NCBI RefSeq assembly: GCF_005047595.1
Contig: NZ_SUPL01000002.1
Coordinates: 494,658-558,657 of the forward strand
Direction: 5' to 3'
DNA: 64,000 bases
Source of the DNA: Pontimicrobium aquaticum
Lineage (GTDB): Bacteria > Bacteroidota > Bacteroidia > Flavobacteriales > Flavobacteriaceae
The translations under genes were made by a program, and so were the position numbers. Positions 26,913 through 36,924 of the stretch are shown here, one piece after another (position 1 is the stretch's first letter; each line of letters begins with the position of its first letter). Below the pieces are notes generated by a model. The model saw only the letters and a program-made list of their open reading frames with translations, was not told the origin of the DNA and ran no database searches.

Positions 26913-28211
26913 TCATGCTTTAATTACTTTTTTTAAACTATTTACTAATAAATCGACTTCCTCAAAAGTATTAAAAATAGCAAAGGATATACGAATACCA
27001 TTAATGTTATTTTCATAAATACCTCTCATGCGTAACTTCTTTTCTTTGTTAAGTACTGGATTTAATTTAAGGTTGTCTTTATCCTTTATTCTTATCGTAA
27101 TCATAGAAGCTGAATAGAGGTCGCTCTCTGGTGTTAAAATTTCAATTTCTGGTGTATTGGCAACCCCTTTCCTAAAACGAGTAACGAGTTCTCGCCCTCG
27201 TTTTGCTACATTGTCAATGCCAATAGTATTTATAAAATCTATGGCGCTACCTATACCTAATGTGATTGGTGTATTTCGTGTACCATATTCTTCGCGTTGT
27301 GCGCTATGTCTATAGTCGATAGTTAACGTATTTAAGTCGAACTTACTATCGGTATATGCACCTGCGAATACAGGAGAAATTTCACTAATAATGCTTTTGT
27401 TTATAAACAATACGCCTGTGCCCTTAGGTCCAAACAGCCATTTATGTCCACTACTTGCATAAAAATCTGGATTGATATCTCTTAAGTCTATGGGAAACAT
27501 GCCTAGTGATTGTGCACCATCAATACACGAGTAAATATTTTTACTTCGGCAAAATTCTACAATGTCTTTAGCTGGAAGCTTCATTCCAGTAGTACATGTA
27601 ATATGCGAAAAAGCAACAACTTTGGTTTTTAGAGTAATACTGTCTTTTATGATTTGTAGGTTGTTCTCGCCATTAAAATCTAAATCTATCAGTTTCACCA
27701 CAGCACCAAAATCTTTAGCAAGAGCCATCCAAGGCGAAGCGCCTCCAACATGTTCGTGAGTGCTGATGATGATTTCATCTCCTTTTTTTAACCGTAAGCT
27801 TCTTGCAGCAATGTTTAGACCTTCAGTAGCATTTCTTGTAAAGGCTATTTCATCAGTAGTAACATTTAAAAACTTCGCCATTTTTTCATGAGTTTCATCA
27901 ATTTGATGGCGACCATGACTGCAGGATGTTTCTAATTTTTCCATGGCATTGCAAACAGTGTCGAGCACAATTTTTGGAGAAGGACCAAGGCTTCCAGTAT
28001 TTAGGTAATGATAGTCTTTAGCAAATAGAAATTGCTCGCGAATATTGTTCCAATCTATAGTATTATAATCACTTGCATTAGGCTTTAAAGTAGGAATGCG
28101 TGGTTTTACTTTTAAAGCATTTTCAGCACTTAATAAAGGAGCTGCTGAGGTTAAAAATAATCCGCTAAGAATGTTCTTTTTTATAAAACTTCGTCTAGAT
28201 GATTTTGACAT
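26913..28211 (-). CDS. Class V aminotransferase (cysteine desulfurase-like fold), exported
   Basis: 432 residues. The N-terminus MSKSSRRSFIKKNILSGLF has the Tat twin-arginine pattern (SRRSFIKK), followed by a hydrophobic stretch, so the folded PLP enzyme is probably exported. The PLP core has NTGSLGPSP, NATEGLNIAARS, HEHVGGASPW, CIDGAQSLG and SSGHKWLFGPKGTG, where the Lys after SSGH binds PLP. Substrate unknown. An isopenicillin-N-epimerase-like assignment would also be possible. Confidence 0.88.
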   Translation of the reverse strand: MSKSSRRSFIKKNILSGLFLTSAAPLLSAENALKVKPRIPTLKPNASDYNTIDWNNIREQFLFAKDYHYLNTGSLGPSPKIVLDTVCNAMEKLETSCSHGRHQIDETHEKMAKFLNVTTDEIAFTRNATEGLNIAARSLRLKKGDEIIISTHEHVGGASPWMALAKDFGAVVKLIDLDFNGENNLQIIKDSITLKTKVVAFSHITCTTGMKLPAKDIVEFCRSKNIYSCIDGAQSLGMFPIDLRDINPDFYASSGHKWLFGPKGTGVLFINKSIISEISPVFAGAYTDSKFDLNTLTIDYRHSAQREEYGTRNTPITLGIGSAIDFINTIGIDNVAKRGRELVTRFRKGVANTPEIEILTPESDLYSASMITIRIKDKDNLKLNPVLNKEKKLRMRGIYENNINGIRISFAIFNTFEEVDLLVNSLKKVIKA

Positions 28212-28369
28212 AAAAAAACTTTTGACGAAAGTTAGTCGTTTTTGTTTAGATAGTCAAGCAAGTGTTTTCATGTAATTTTAAAAAAATATATTTTAGATGT
28301 GATATTAAGTAGGCATCTAAGGATATTTTATTTTTTGTAAATTGGTTGCTTTAACTAAAGCAGTTAACG

Positions 28370-30334
28370 TTGGATTTTAAAAATTTTTACGAAGAATTAA
28401 GAAGGCGAAATGTAATAAAATCGGCTTTGACTTACTTGGTTATTTCTTGGATTATAATTCAGGTAGTAACTACAATTCTTCCAACGTTTGACGCTCCTGA
28501 TTATATTCAAAAAACGTTTGTTTTTATTCTGATACTTGGATTTCCGCTTTGGGTGATATTTTCTTGGGTATATGAATTAACACCTACAGGGCTTCAAAAA
28601 ACTAAAAATGTAAGTTCAAATCAATCGATAACTAATCAAACAAATACCCGATTAAATAAAATACTACTACTAAGCTTAGGTATTGCTATAGTTTTATTAT
28701 CTATTAATTTGATTCAAGGAAACTCTATTGAATTACAAAAAAATGAAATCAGTATTAATACTAAAGATTTCGGAAGTAATTCTATCGCTGTATTAGCCTT
28801 TGCAGATATGAGTCCAGATAAAGACCAGGAATATTTTTCAGATGGTATTAGTGAAGAGATTTTAAACCTATTGGCTAAAATTCCTGATTTAAAAGTGATT
28901 AGTAGAACCTCTTCTTTCTCTTACAAAGGAAAAGATCAGGACATTAAAGTTATTGGTGAGGAGCTTCAAGTACGTAATGTGTTAGAAGGTAGTATTAGAA
29001 AAGCAGGAAATACCTTTAGAATTACTGCGCAATTAATAGATACAGAAGATGGTACTCATGTATGGTCTGAAACATATGATAGAGATATAGAAGATATTTT
29101 TAAAATACAAGATGAAATTGCTGCTACTGTAACCGACAAACTTAAAGTTACTTTACTAGGAGAAGCAAAAGTTGCTTCTAAAAAGACCAATACAGAAGCG
29201 TATAATATGTTTTTGCAAGCAAAAGCATACATTAATCAAGGAAATAAAGAAAAAAATGAACAGGGCATTAAGTTATTAAAAGAAGCCATAAAAATTGATC
29301 CAAATTTTGCGCAAGCTTGGGTATTATTAAGTACAGGATATAGTAGATCTATTAGTAATTATGGAGTAAGACCCATGTCTTATTTCGATTCTGTATTTAT
29401 CATGGCAAAACAAGCAATAAAATTAGACCCAAATTCTTCTGAAGCAGTTTCTAATTTAGCTTATAGTTATCTAGTTGATGGTGATAATGAAAACTCAAGA
29501 TTGTATAGTGAAAAGGCTTTACAATTGAATAAAAATGATGCAAAAGCAAATAATATTTATGGTTTGTTGTTAAGAAATAGTGGAGAAGTAGATAAAGCAA
29601 TACCGTACTTTGAAAAAGTAGCGCAATTAGACCCTGTTCGTGTAGGAGTTTTTAATTATAACCTTGGAACCTGTTATCAATTTTTAGAAATGATTCCTGA
29701 AGGAGTTCATTATTATAAAAAAATATTAGAAAGTAGAGGCTTTGATGCTATTACCCATCAACAATTAGCCGAATGTGCAGTGTATATGAATGATAAGGAA
29801 GAAGTGTTGCACCATATAGATGAACTTATTAAAGGTGATGAAAGTAACCTCATTAATTTGAATCGCTCAGGGATGTATCTTAGTTATTTTAAAGATTTTG
29901 AAAAGGCCAACACTTACTTTGAAAAAGTATATAACCATCCAAAATTCACACATTTAGATTATGCAGAATCTGCTATTGGAGTAGCATATCAATTAATTCG
30001 TAAAGGAGAAACTAAAAAAGGAAACAGAATTCTTGACGATACATTTAAAGTAACTTCCGATAAATTTGGATTTGATACTGATATTTGGGAATATTGTTGG
30101 AATTATGCTAGGATAGAAGCAATACGTGGAAACACTGATGCAGCAATAAAACATGTCGAAAGAATGATAAAAGGAGGGTTTTTAATGTATCGATTGGCAA
30201 ATATGGATCCTTATTTAAAAGGAGTTCATGACGACCCTAGGTTCATAAAACTTATGAATAACTTAGAATCTAAAGTTTCTAAAATGAGGAATAAGGTAAT
30301 TGCTCGCAATATGGAATTGATGAAGAAAAACTAG
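28370..30334 (+). CDS. Membrane-anchored FlgO/TolB-N-like and TPR protein, TTG start
   Basis: 654 residues. The frame has no ATG upstream (stop at 28352-28354), so TTG at 28370 is taken as start. The resulting MDFKNFYEELRRRNVIKSA is the usual opening of this family. Three hydrophobic segments (about 17-37, 47-67, 96-114) are followed by SIAVLAFADMSPDKDQEYFS, a FlgO/TolB-N-like domain (to about 265), and then several TPR units to the C-terminus (YNMFLQAKAYINQG, AKANNIYGLLLRNSGEVDKA). Related proteins often carry adenylate cyclase domains, which are absent here. Likely a scaffold or signalling protein. Confidence 0.8.
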   Translation: MDFKNFYEELRRRNVIKSALTYLVISWIIIQVVTTILPTFDAPDYIQKTFVFILILGFPLWVIFSWVYELTPTGLQKTKNVSSNQSITNQTNTRLNKILLLSLGIAIVLLSINLIQGNSIELQKNEISINTKDFGSNSIAVLAFADMSPDKDQEYFSDGISEEILNLLAKIPDLKVISRTSSFSYKGKDQDIKVIGEELQVRNVLEGSIRKAGNTFRITAQLIDTEDGTHVWSETYDRDIEDIFKIQDEIAATVTDKLKVTLLGEAKVASKKTNTEAYNMFLQAKAYINQGNKEKNEQGIKLLKEAIKIDPNFAQAWVLLSTGYSRSISNYGVRPMSYFDSVFIMAKQAIKLDPNSSEAVSNLAYSYLVDGDNENSRLYSEKALQLNKNDAKANNIYGLLLRNSGEVDKAIPYFEKVAQLDPVRVGVFNYNLGTCYQFLEMIPEGVHYYKKILESRGFDAITHQQLAECAVYMNDKEEVLHHIDELIKGDESNLINLNRSGMYLSYFKDFEKANTYFEKVYNHPKFTHLDYAESAIGVAYQLIRKGETKKGNRILDDTFKVTSDKFGFDTDIWEYCWNYARIEAIRGNTDAAIKHVERMIKGGFLMYRLANMDPYLKGVHDDPRFIKLMNNLESKVSKMRNKVIARNMELMKKN

Positions 30335-30355
30335 TTTAGCTGTTTTTAAGCAATA

Positions 30356-31120
30356 TCAAATAAGAATCTTTTTTACAAATTCATTAATCGTTTCTACACC
30401 TCCATTAGTCACATGTTTTACAAAAGCACTACCGATAATAGCACCTTTAGCGTATTTGGTTGCTTGTGTAAAAGTCTCGTTGTTGGAGATTCCAAATCCT
30501 ATAATTTGAGGATTATTTAGGTTCATATTAGCAATACGTTCAAAGTAATTGGTTTGCTCGTCACCAAAACCAGATTTTGCTCCAGTTGTACTAGCGCTAC
30601 TTACCATGTAAATAAATCCGTTAGAAATGGAGTCGATATATCTAATGCGTTCGTCACTAGTTTGGGGTGTGATTAAGAATACATTAATCAATCCATACTT
30701 CTCAAACGTGGCTTTGTATTCGTCATGATACACATCTACTGGTAAATCAGGAATAATCAAGCCATCAATTTCAATTTCTTGACATTTTTTGCAGAATGCT
30801 TCCACACCATATTGCAACATTGGGTTAAAATACCCCATGATTATTAATGGAATATTTACCGATTTTCTAATGTCTTTAAGTTGATTAAAAAGCACTTCAG
30901 TGGTCATGCCATTTTTTAAGGCTTGAGTAGAGCTTGCTTGAATGGTTGGACCATCAGCTAAAGGGTCACTAAAAGGCAGACCGATTTCAATCATATCAAC
31001 ACCATTGTTCTCTAAGTTTTGAATGATGTTTACTGTATCATCAATATTTGGGTATCCAGCTGTAAAATAGATGGAAAGTAATTTTTTATCTTCTTGTAAT
31101 TTTTGGTTGATTTTGTTCAT
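30356..31120 (-). CDS. trpA: Tryptophan synthase alpha chain
   Basis: 254 residues. It cleaves indole-3-glycerol phosphate to indole. Motifs EIGLPFSDPLADGPTIQASS with the catalytic Glu and Asp (Asp in GLIIPDLP), and the phosphate-binding GFGISN and AKGAIIGSAFVK are intact. Last gene of the trp operon, separated from trpB by 81 bases containing a palindromic repeat. Confidence 0.97.
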   Translation of the reverse strand: MNKINQKLQEDKKLLSIYFTAGYPNIDDTVNIIQNLENNGVDMIEIGLPFSDPLADGPTIQASSTQALKNGMTTEVLFNQLKDIRKSVNIPLIIMGYFNPMLQYGVEAFCKKCQEIEIDGLIIPDLPVDVYHDEYKATFEKYGLINVFLITPQTSDERIRYIDSISNGFIYMVSSASTTGAKSGFGDEQTNYFERIANMNLNNPQIIGFGISNNETFTQATKYAKGAIIGSAFVKHVTNGGVETINEFVKKILI

Positions 31121-31133
31121 TGTTTATTTTTTG

Positions 31134-31201
31134 TGTCATTGCGAGGAACGAAGTGACGTGGCAATCTTTTGATGAGATTCCTCACTTTGTTCGGAATGAC
31201 A
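31134..31201. repeat. Imperfect palindromic intergenic repeat between trpB and trpA
   Basis: The 68-base element starts TGTCATTGCGAGGAACGAAG and ends CACTTTGTTCGGAATGACA. The ends are inverted repeats (TGTCAT/ATGACA, AAGTGA/TCACTT) with AATCT/AGATT nearer the middle, so the mRNA could fold into a long hairpin. The sequence resembles dispersed repeats common in Bacteroidota intergenic regions. Confidence 0.7.
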
Positions 31202-32383
31202 TTACAATTTAAAATGCTTAATATATGTTTCTAAATCTTTATCGCCACGACCTGACAAGCTTACTACCACAATATCATTTGGTTGAAACTGTTTTTTTTC
31301 AAAAATAGCCAAGGCATGAGAGCTTTCAATAGCTGGAATAATACCTTCTAATTTGCATAATTCTAAACCAGCCGTCATGGCATCATCATCTGTGATAGAG
31401 ATAAATTCAGCACGACCAGACTTATATAAATGTGCATGCATAGGTCCAACACCTGGATAATCTAATCCAGCAGAAATGGAATAGGGTTCCGTAATCTGTC
31501 CATCGTTGGTTTGCATCAATAAAGTTTTACTACCATGAATTATGCCTTCTCGCCCTAACACAGACGTTGCAGCGCTTTCTCCAGAATCGACCCCTAAGCC
31601 AGCTGCTTCAACAGCAATGAGTTGCACATCTTCATCATCTAAAAAATGATAATAAGCTCCAGCTGCATTACTACCTCCACCAACACAAGCTACGACGTAA
31701 TCTGGTTTAGTTGTACCCTCATGTTCCTGTAATTGCCATTTAATTTCTTCGGAAATAATGGCTTGAAAACGCGCCACCATATCAGGATAAGGATGAGGTC
31801 CAACAACACTACCAATAATATAGTGCGTGTCTATAGGATTGTTAATCCAATCACGAATGGCTTCGTTTGTCGCATCTTTAAGCGTCTTGCTTCCAGAAGT
31901 TGCAGGTACAACCGTTGCTCCAAGCATTTTCATTCTAGCCACGTTAGGTGCTTGTCGAGCAATATCAATTTCACCCATATACACAATACATTCTAAACCC
32001 ATTAATGCACACACAGTTGCAGTGGCTACACCATGTTGTCCAGCTCCAGTTTCGGCAATGATTCGGTTTTTACCTAATCGTTTAGCCATTAAAATCTGAC
32101 CAATAGTATTATTGATTTTATGCGCTCCTGTATGATTTAAATCTTCACGTTTTAGGTAGATTTTGGTGTTATATTTTTCTGATAATCGTTTGGTAAAATA
32201 GAGTGGAGAAGGACGACCAACATAATCTTTTAGGAGTTGATTGAATTCTTTTTGAAACTCAGGTTCAGCCATTACTTTTAAATAATTTTGGCGTAACTCT
32301 TCTACATTTGGGTATAGCATTTCTGGAATGAAAGCGCCTCCAAATTTTCCATAATAGCCTTTTTCGTTGACGTTATAACTCAT
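31202..32383 (-). CDS. trpB: Tryptophan synthase beta chain
   Basis: 393 residues. It condenses indole with serine using PLP. The PLP lysine is in HTGAHKINN, and the phosphate-binding GGGSNAAG and substrate-site GAGQHG are present. Catalytic Glu is in VAVEAAGLG. Overall identity to the family is obvious and nothing is missing. Confidence 0.98.
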   Translation of the reverse strand: MSYNVNEKGYYGKFGGAFIPEMLYPNVEELRQNYLKVMAEPEFQKEFNQLLKDYVGRPSPLYFTKRLSEKYNTKIYLKREDLNHTGAHKINNTIGQILMAKRLGKNRIIAETGAGQHGVATATVCALMGLECIVYMGEIDIARQAPNVARMKMLGATVVPATSGSKTLKDATNEAIRDWINNPIDTHYIIGSVVGPHPYPDMVARFQAIISEEIKWQLQEHEGTTKPDYVVACVGGGSNAAGAYYHFLDDEDVQLIAVEAAGLGVDSGESAATSVLGREGIIHGSKTLLMQTNDGQITEPYSISAGLDYPGVGPMHAHLYKSGRAEFISITDDDAMTAGLELCKLEGIIPAIESSHALAIFEKKQFQPNDIVVVSLSGRGDKDLETYIKHFKL

Positions 32384-32397
32384 AATTATGTCGTTCT

Positions 32398-32491
32398 TGT
32401 CAGGTCGAGTGAAATTCTGTAAGAATTTTGTATCGAGACCTTTTTACTTCTCGATACAATTTTTGTTTCTCAAAAATCACTCGAAGTGACA
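32398..32491. repeat. Nested palindromic repeat between trpF and trpB
   Basis: Outer arms TCGAGTGA (32405-32412) and TCACTCGA (32477-32484) enclose inner arms TTGTATCGAGA (32428-32438) and TCTCGATACAA (32449-32459). Both pairs match exactly, so a stable cruciform or hairpin is possible. It fills almost all of the 93-base intergenic gap. Confidence 0.75.
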
Positions 32492-33100
32492 TTGTTTTTT
32501 AAATTCTTTTAATGCTTCAATATTTTTTAATCCTGCTTCAATTTCGAATTTACTATTTACATCAATAGCAAAACAATACTCTGAAGCTTCACTGTTTATA
32601 AATTCTTTTAATTTTTCTTTTTGCTCTAAACCAATGCCACCGCTTAAAAAGAACGGTTTTGTCGAAGGATAATCTGTTAATACATCCCAATTAAATGTAT
32701 AGCCATTTCCTCCAGGGAGTTTTCCTTTGGTATCAAATAAAAAGTAATCACAAACTTGTTCGTAAGGTTCTAGCACTGTAAAGTCAAAGGTATCTTTTAT
32801 AGAGAATACCTTAACCACTTTTGCATTTGTTGATTTAAGAATTCTGCACATTTCAGGTGATTCATGACCATGTAACTGTATTGCTGATAGCTTATGTTTT
32901 TCTATTTGATTAGCAATAAACTCTACTGTTTTGTCAACAAACACACCAACTTTATGGATGGATTTAGGTAAATCTGGAATTGCTTCTTCAAAATGTCTAG
33001 GTGATTCCTCATGAAATATAAATCCAAGAAAGTCTGGTTGCAAACTTGCAACAGCTTCGATATTATCTTGGTATTTCATTCCACAGACCTTTAGCTTCAT
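32477..33100 (-). CDS. trpF: Phosphoribosylanthranilate isomerase
   Basis: 207 residues. A TIM barrel with catalytic Cys in KVCGMKY at the N-terminus and Asp in FLFDTKG near the middle (general acid), then FFLSGGIG and FAIDVNSKFE. It converts PRA to CdRP. The start overlaps the trpC stop by 4 bases. Its 3' end overlaps the palindromic repeat at 32398-32491. Confidence 0.96.
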   Translation of the reverse strand: MKLKVCGMKYQDNIEAVASLQPDFLGFIFHEESPRHFEEAIPDLPKSIHKVGVFVDKTVEFIANQIEKHKLSAIQLHGHESPEMCRILKSTNAKVVKVFSIKDTFDFTVLEPYEQVCDYFLFDTKGKLPGGNGYTFNWDVLTDYPSTKPFFLSGGIGLEQKEKLKEFINSEASEYCFAIDVNSKFEIEAGLKNIEALKEFKKQCHFE

Positions 33101-33882
33101 CTTTCTAAATCATTTATAAAATTTCTTGCACTTTCTCCAGGATTATCTGTTTTCATAAAGTTTTCACCAATTAAAAATCCTTGATAACCGTAAGGTTGTA
33201 ATTCTTTTATTGCTTCAATAGAACTGATGCCGCTTTCTGATACTTTTACAAACTCATCAGGAATGATTTTGCTAAGAGCCTTACTTATGTCTAAGCTCAC
33301 CTCAAAAGTTTTTAAATTTCTGTTGTTGACACCTAACATATCTATAGAAGGCATGATAGATTTATTCAATTCCTCCTCATTATGTACTTCTAAGAGCACA
33401 TCAAGTTGCAAGTTTTTAGCAAATTCGGAAAACTCTTTAATATCTTCTTTGGTTAAAATCGCTGCTATTAGTAAAATGACATCAGCTCCATAAGCTTTTG
33501 CCTCAAGAATTTGATAATTGTCAATGATGAATTCTTTTCTAAGCAAAGGTAAATTACAACTTGCTCTTACAAGTAATAAATCGTCTAGTGAGCCACCAAA
33601 ATATTTTGCATCTGTAAGTACTGACATGCCGCAAACTCCAGCATTTTCGTAACCTTTTGCAACATCTTGTACATTTAAACTATTATTGATAATTGATTTT
33701 GATGGTGAGCGACGTTTGTGTTCAGCAATAATTCCAGTATTACTGTTTCTTAAATTTTTCGCAAGCGAAACGGTTTTTCTATCAAACAACACAGAATTTT
33801 CTAATTGCTTAATTGGAATTACCTTTTTTCGAAGCGCTACTTCTACGCGTTTGTCTTTTACTATTTTGTCTAGTATGTTCAT
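33097..33882 (-). CDS. trpC: Indole-3-glycerol phosphate synthase
   Basis: 261 residues. Motifs GIIAEHKRRSPSKSII, SVLTDAKYFGGSLDDL, LLRKEFIIDNYQI, LLEVHNEEEL and GVNNRNLKTFEV are the family active-site elements, and FVKVSESGI ends the barrel. It is a separate enzyme from TrpF, unlike the fused E. coli protein. Overlaps trpD and trpF at its ends. Confidence 0.97.
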   Translation of the reverse strand: MNILDKIVKDKRVEVALRKKVIPIKQLENSVLFDRKTVSLAKNLRNSNTGIIAEHKRRSPSKSIINNSLNVQDVAKGYENAGVCGMSVLTDAKYFGGSLDDLLLVRASCNLPLLRKEFIIDNYQILEAKAYGADVILLIAAILTKEDIKEFSEFAKNLQLDVLLEVHNEEELNKSIMPSIDMLGVNNRNLKTFEVSLDISKALSKIIPDEFVKVSESGISSIEAIKELQPYGYQGFLIGENFMKTDNPGESARNFINDLER

Positions 33883-34874
33883 TACTTGCTTAATTCGATA
33901 AGATTATTCAACGTTGCTTTTGCTTTACCACTTAATAAAGACTCTTTAGCAAGTTCAAATCCTGCTTGATGACTTATTTGTTTTGAGGTTGCAATAGCTA
34001 ATCCTGCATTTGCATAAACCACATTGTTTTGTGCTTCTGTTCCATTTCCGCTAATCACATTGACGAAAATCTTTGCTGCATCTTCAACAGTATTTCCTCC
34101 AAAAATCGCACTTTGTTTTATTTGGTTAACTCCTAAATCCTCAGGAGAGAACATACTCTCAGAATGATTTGAAATCACTTTTGTTTTCCCTGTTAATGAT
34201 ATTTCGTCGTAGCCATCCAATGCATGAACAATGCTATAGTTTTTATCAGTTTGTTGGTATAAATACCCATACAATCGTTGTAATTCTAAATTAAAAACAC
34301 CAACCATTTGATTTTTAGGAAACGCTGGATTTACCATTGGCCCTAGCATGTTAAAAAATGTTTTCACACCTAATTCTCTACGAATAGGCGCTACATTTTT
34401 CATGGCTGGATGAAATAAAGGTGCATGCAATACACAAATACCTGTTTTGTCGATTGATTTTTTTAAAAAGTCTTTGTCGTTTGAAAATTTAATACCTAAG
34501 TACTCCATAACATTAGAAGAACCACAAGCTGAGGACACTCCATAATTACCATGTTTTGCTACATTAACACCTGCTCCAGCTGTGACGAATGATGATAGGG
34601 TTGAAATATTAAATGTGTCTTTTCCATCACCACCAGTTCCACATAAATCAATAGGATTAAAATCTTTTAAATCGACTGCAATACACAATTCCAACAATGC
34701 ATCTCGAAACCCTTGTAATTCCTTAAGCGTGATACTTCGCATCATATACACTGTAAGGAAAGAAGCTATTTGACTTTGGTTGTATTGTCCTTCGGAGATA
34801 TTCACCAAAACCTGTTTTGCTTCTTCGCTTGAGATGCTTTCGTGATTTATAAGTCTATTAAGTAACTGCTTCAT
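33882..34874 (-). CDS. trpD: Anthranilate phosphoribosyltransferase
   Basis: 330 residues. The PRPP-binding GTGGDGKDTFNIST and the KHGNYGVSSACGSSNVMEYL motif are complete, followed by RRELGVKTFFNMLGPMVNPA and LDGYDEISLTGKT. The helical N-terminal part (1-65) is normal. 3 bases after trpG. Confidence 0.97.
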   Translation of the reverse strand: MKQLLNRLINHESISSEEAKQVLVNISEGQYNQSQIASFLTVYMMRSITLKELQGFRDALLELCIAVDLKDFNPIDLCGTGGDGKDTFNISTLSSFVTAGAGVNVAKHGNYGVSSACGSSNVMEYLGIKFSNDKDFLKKSIDKTGICVLHAPLFHPAMKNVAPIRRELGVKTFFNMLGPMVNPAFPKNQMVGVFNLELQRLYGYLYQQTDKNYSIVHALDGYDEISLTGKTKVISNHSESMFSPEDLGVNQIKQSAIFGGNTVEDAAKIFVNVISGNGTEAQNNVVYANAGLAIATSKQISHQAGFELAKESLLSGKAKATLNNLIELSK

Positions 34875-34877
34875 GAT

Positions 34878-35441
34878 TTAAGAATTAATCCAGTTTTCTA
34901 ATATTTTTTTTCCATCTGGTGTTAATACAGATTCTGGATGGTATTGCACACCTTTTACATCGTATTCTTTATGTCTCAATGACATCACTTGTCCATTTTC
35001 GTCAAACGATGTTGCCTCTAAGCAATCCGGAAGGTTTGCGTTAACAACCCAGGAATGATAGCGTCCAACTTCTATGTTTTTATTTAATCCGTTAAAAAGA
35101 GATTCGTCTTCTACACAAATGGAAACTTTTGTAGCTACACCATGATAAACTTCGTCTAAATTAACTAATGAGCCACCAAATACTTCTCCAATAGCTTGCT
35201 GACCTAGACATACTCCTAAAATACTTTTTGTTGGTGCATATTCTTTGATAATAGCTTTTAAAAGACCAGCTTCATCAGGGATTCCAGGACCTGGAGATAA
35301 TACTATTTTATGAAATAGTTTAACATCCTCTAACGTCAATTTATCATTCCTAACAACAGTCACATCACAATTTAAATCTTCAAGATAGTGGACTAAATTA
35401 TACGTAAAACTATCATAATTATCTATGACTAATACTTTCAT
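34878..35441 (-). CDS. trpG: Anthranilate synthase glutamine amidotransferase subunit
   Basis: 187 residues. The class I glutaminase triad is present: nucleophile Cys in GVCLGQQAIGE, with His and Glu in VQYHPESVLTP. LSPGPGIP is the oxyanion region. Its start overlaps trpE by 4 bases, matching the stoichiometric partner. It could also serve para-aminobenzoate synthesis, but linkage argues for Trp. Confidence 0.96.
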   Translation of the reverse strand: MKVLVIDNYDSFTYNLVHYLEDLNCDVTVVRNDKLTLEDVKLFHKIVLSPGPGIPDEAGLLKAIIKEYAPTKSILGVCLGQQAIGEVFGGSLVNLDEVYHGVATKVSICVEDESLFNGLNKNIEVGRYHSWVVNANLPDCLEATSFDENGQVMSLRHKEYDVKGVQYHPESVLTPDGKKILENWINS

Positions 35442-36838
35442 ATCGATATTCTTTCTGCTATTGTAATAGCTTTTGTTAATGCTCCCAACTTATTATATAC
35501 TTCTTGTAATTCATCATCTGCACTAGATTTTGATACAATTCCTGCTCCAGCTTGCCAATGCAGTTGATGATTTTTACTTAAAAAGGTTCTTATCATGATG
35601 GCATGATTGTAATTACCTTCAAAATCCATAAAACCAATAGCACCTCCATAATATGTTCTACTTGTTTTTTCATAATCTTCTATCAGTTGCATTGCTCTAT
35701 GTTTTGGCGCACCACTTAAAGTGCCTGCTGGAAACGTATCAGCAACAACTTGCATTGTTGATACATCGTCATGTTTTTCCCCAGTGACTCTACTTACCAA
35801 GTGAATTACATGGGAAAAGAACTGTACTTCACGGTATTTTTCAACGGTTACTTCGCTGCCATTTCTGCTTAGGTCATTTCTCGCTAAGTCAACAAGCATA
35901 ACATGTTCGGCGTTTTCTTTTGCATCTTCTACCAGTTTTTCAGCAAGTTCGGCATCTTTTAAATCGTCTCCAGTTCGTTTAAATGTTCCAGCAATAGGAT
36001 GTATTTCAGCTTTTCCATCACTTACGACTAATTGTGCTTCTGGTGAACTTCCAAAAATCTTGAAATTGCCATAATCAAAGTAGAATAGGTAAGGCGAAGG
36101 ATTAATACTCCTTAATGCACGATACACGTTAAATTCATCACCTTTAAAATCTTGTTGAAATTTTTTAGATAATACCAATTGAAATACATCACCTCTAGCA
36201 CAATGTTTTTTTGCTAATTCTACATGTTCTTTATATTCATTATCTGAAAGGTTTGAACTAATCTCTCCTTGGGAGGTAAATTGATAAGACGCAAAATTTT
36301 TAGCCTTTATTAAATGAAGAATATCATCCACATTGTTTTTAGTATCAAAGCAATGTGCAAAAATATAAGCTTCATTTTTAAAGTGATTGATGGCTATGAT
36401 GTTTTGATATACTGCGTAATAGATGTCAGGAATTTCAATAGAGTTTTCTTTTTTTGAAATTTCTACATCTTCAAAATACTTTACTGCATCATATGCTGTA
36501 AAGCCAAAAACACCATTGTTGATGAACTTAAACTGCTCATCAGTATCTACCTTAAATTGTTTTGTAAACTTATGAATCTCATTTGTAACATCAGTCGTTT
36601 TGGTATCATAAACCGATTGACTGCCATCAGGAAATTTCTGAGTGATTATGTCATTTTCAACTTTAATAGATGCAATTGGGTTACAGCAGATATATGAAAA
36701 ACTGTTATCGTTAGCATGATAATCACTACTCTCAAGCAAAATACTATTAGGATACTTATCTCTAATCTTCAAGTATATGCTTACAGGCGTAATGGTGTCT
36801 GCAAGTATTTTTTTGTAATGTGTTTTTAATTGATACAT
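35438..36838 (-). CDS. trpE: Anthranilate synthase component I
   Basis: 466 residues. It converts chorismate to anthranilate with ammonia from TrpG. The N-terminal feedback region has the SYICCNP and LLESSDY elements. The catalytic region has GSSPEAQL, HPIAGTFKR, DLARNDLSRNG, FPAGTLSGAPKHRAMQLIED and GGAIGFMDFEGN, all intact. First structural gene of the operon, 9 bases after the end of the attenuator hairpin. Confidence 0.97.
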   Translation of the reverse strand: MYQLKTHYKKILADTITPVSIYLKIRDKYPNSILLESSDYHANDNSFSYICCNPIASIKVENDIITQKFPDGSQSVYDTKTTDVTNEIHKFTKQFKVDTDEQFKFINNGVFGFTAYDAVKYFEDVEISKKENSIEIPDIYYAVYQNIIAINHFKNEAYIFAHCFDTKNNVDDILHLIKAKNFASYQFTSQGEISSNLSDNEYKEHVELAKKHCARGDVFQLVLSKKFQQDFKGDEFNVYRALRSINPSPYLFYFDYGNFKIFGSSPEAQLVVSDGKAEIHPIAGTFKRTGDDLKDAELAEKLVEDAKENAEHVMLVDLARNDLSRNGSEVTVEKYREVQFFSHVIHLVSRVTGEKHDDVSTMQVVADTFPAGTLSGAPKHRAMQLIEDYEKTSRTYYGGAIGFMDFEGNYNHAIMIRTFLSKNHQLHWQAGAGIVSKSSADDELQEVYNKLGALTKAITIAERISI

Positions 36839-36846
36839 AATATAAA

Positions 36847-36921
36847 TTAAAAAAGGCTTGTCGTGAATGACAAGCCTTTTAGATATTTTTAGTTTAAATA
36901 TACAATTGGGTTAATTCACGA
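36847..36921 (-). promoter_or_regulatory. trp attenuator: terminator and alternative antiterminator
   Basis: AGGCTTGTC and GACAAGCCT (36854-36862 and 36869-36877) form a 9-bp stem with a 6-base loop followed by a T-run on the minus strand, immediately before trpE, which is an intrinsic terminator. A segment upstream, TCGTGAAT on the minus strand (36914-36921), is exactly complementary to 8 bases spanning the loop and one arm of the terminator (36861-36868). The two structures are mutually exclusive, as attenuation requires. Confidence 0.82.
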
Positions 36922-36924
36922 ATG

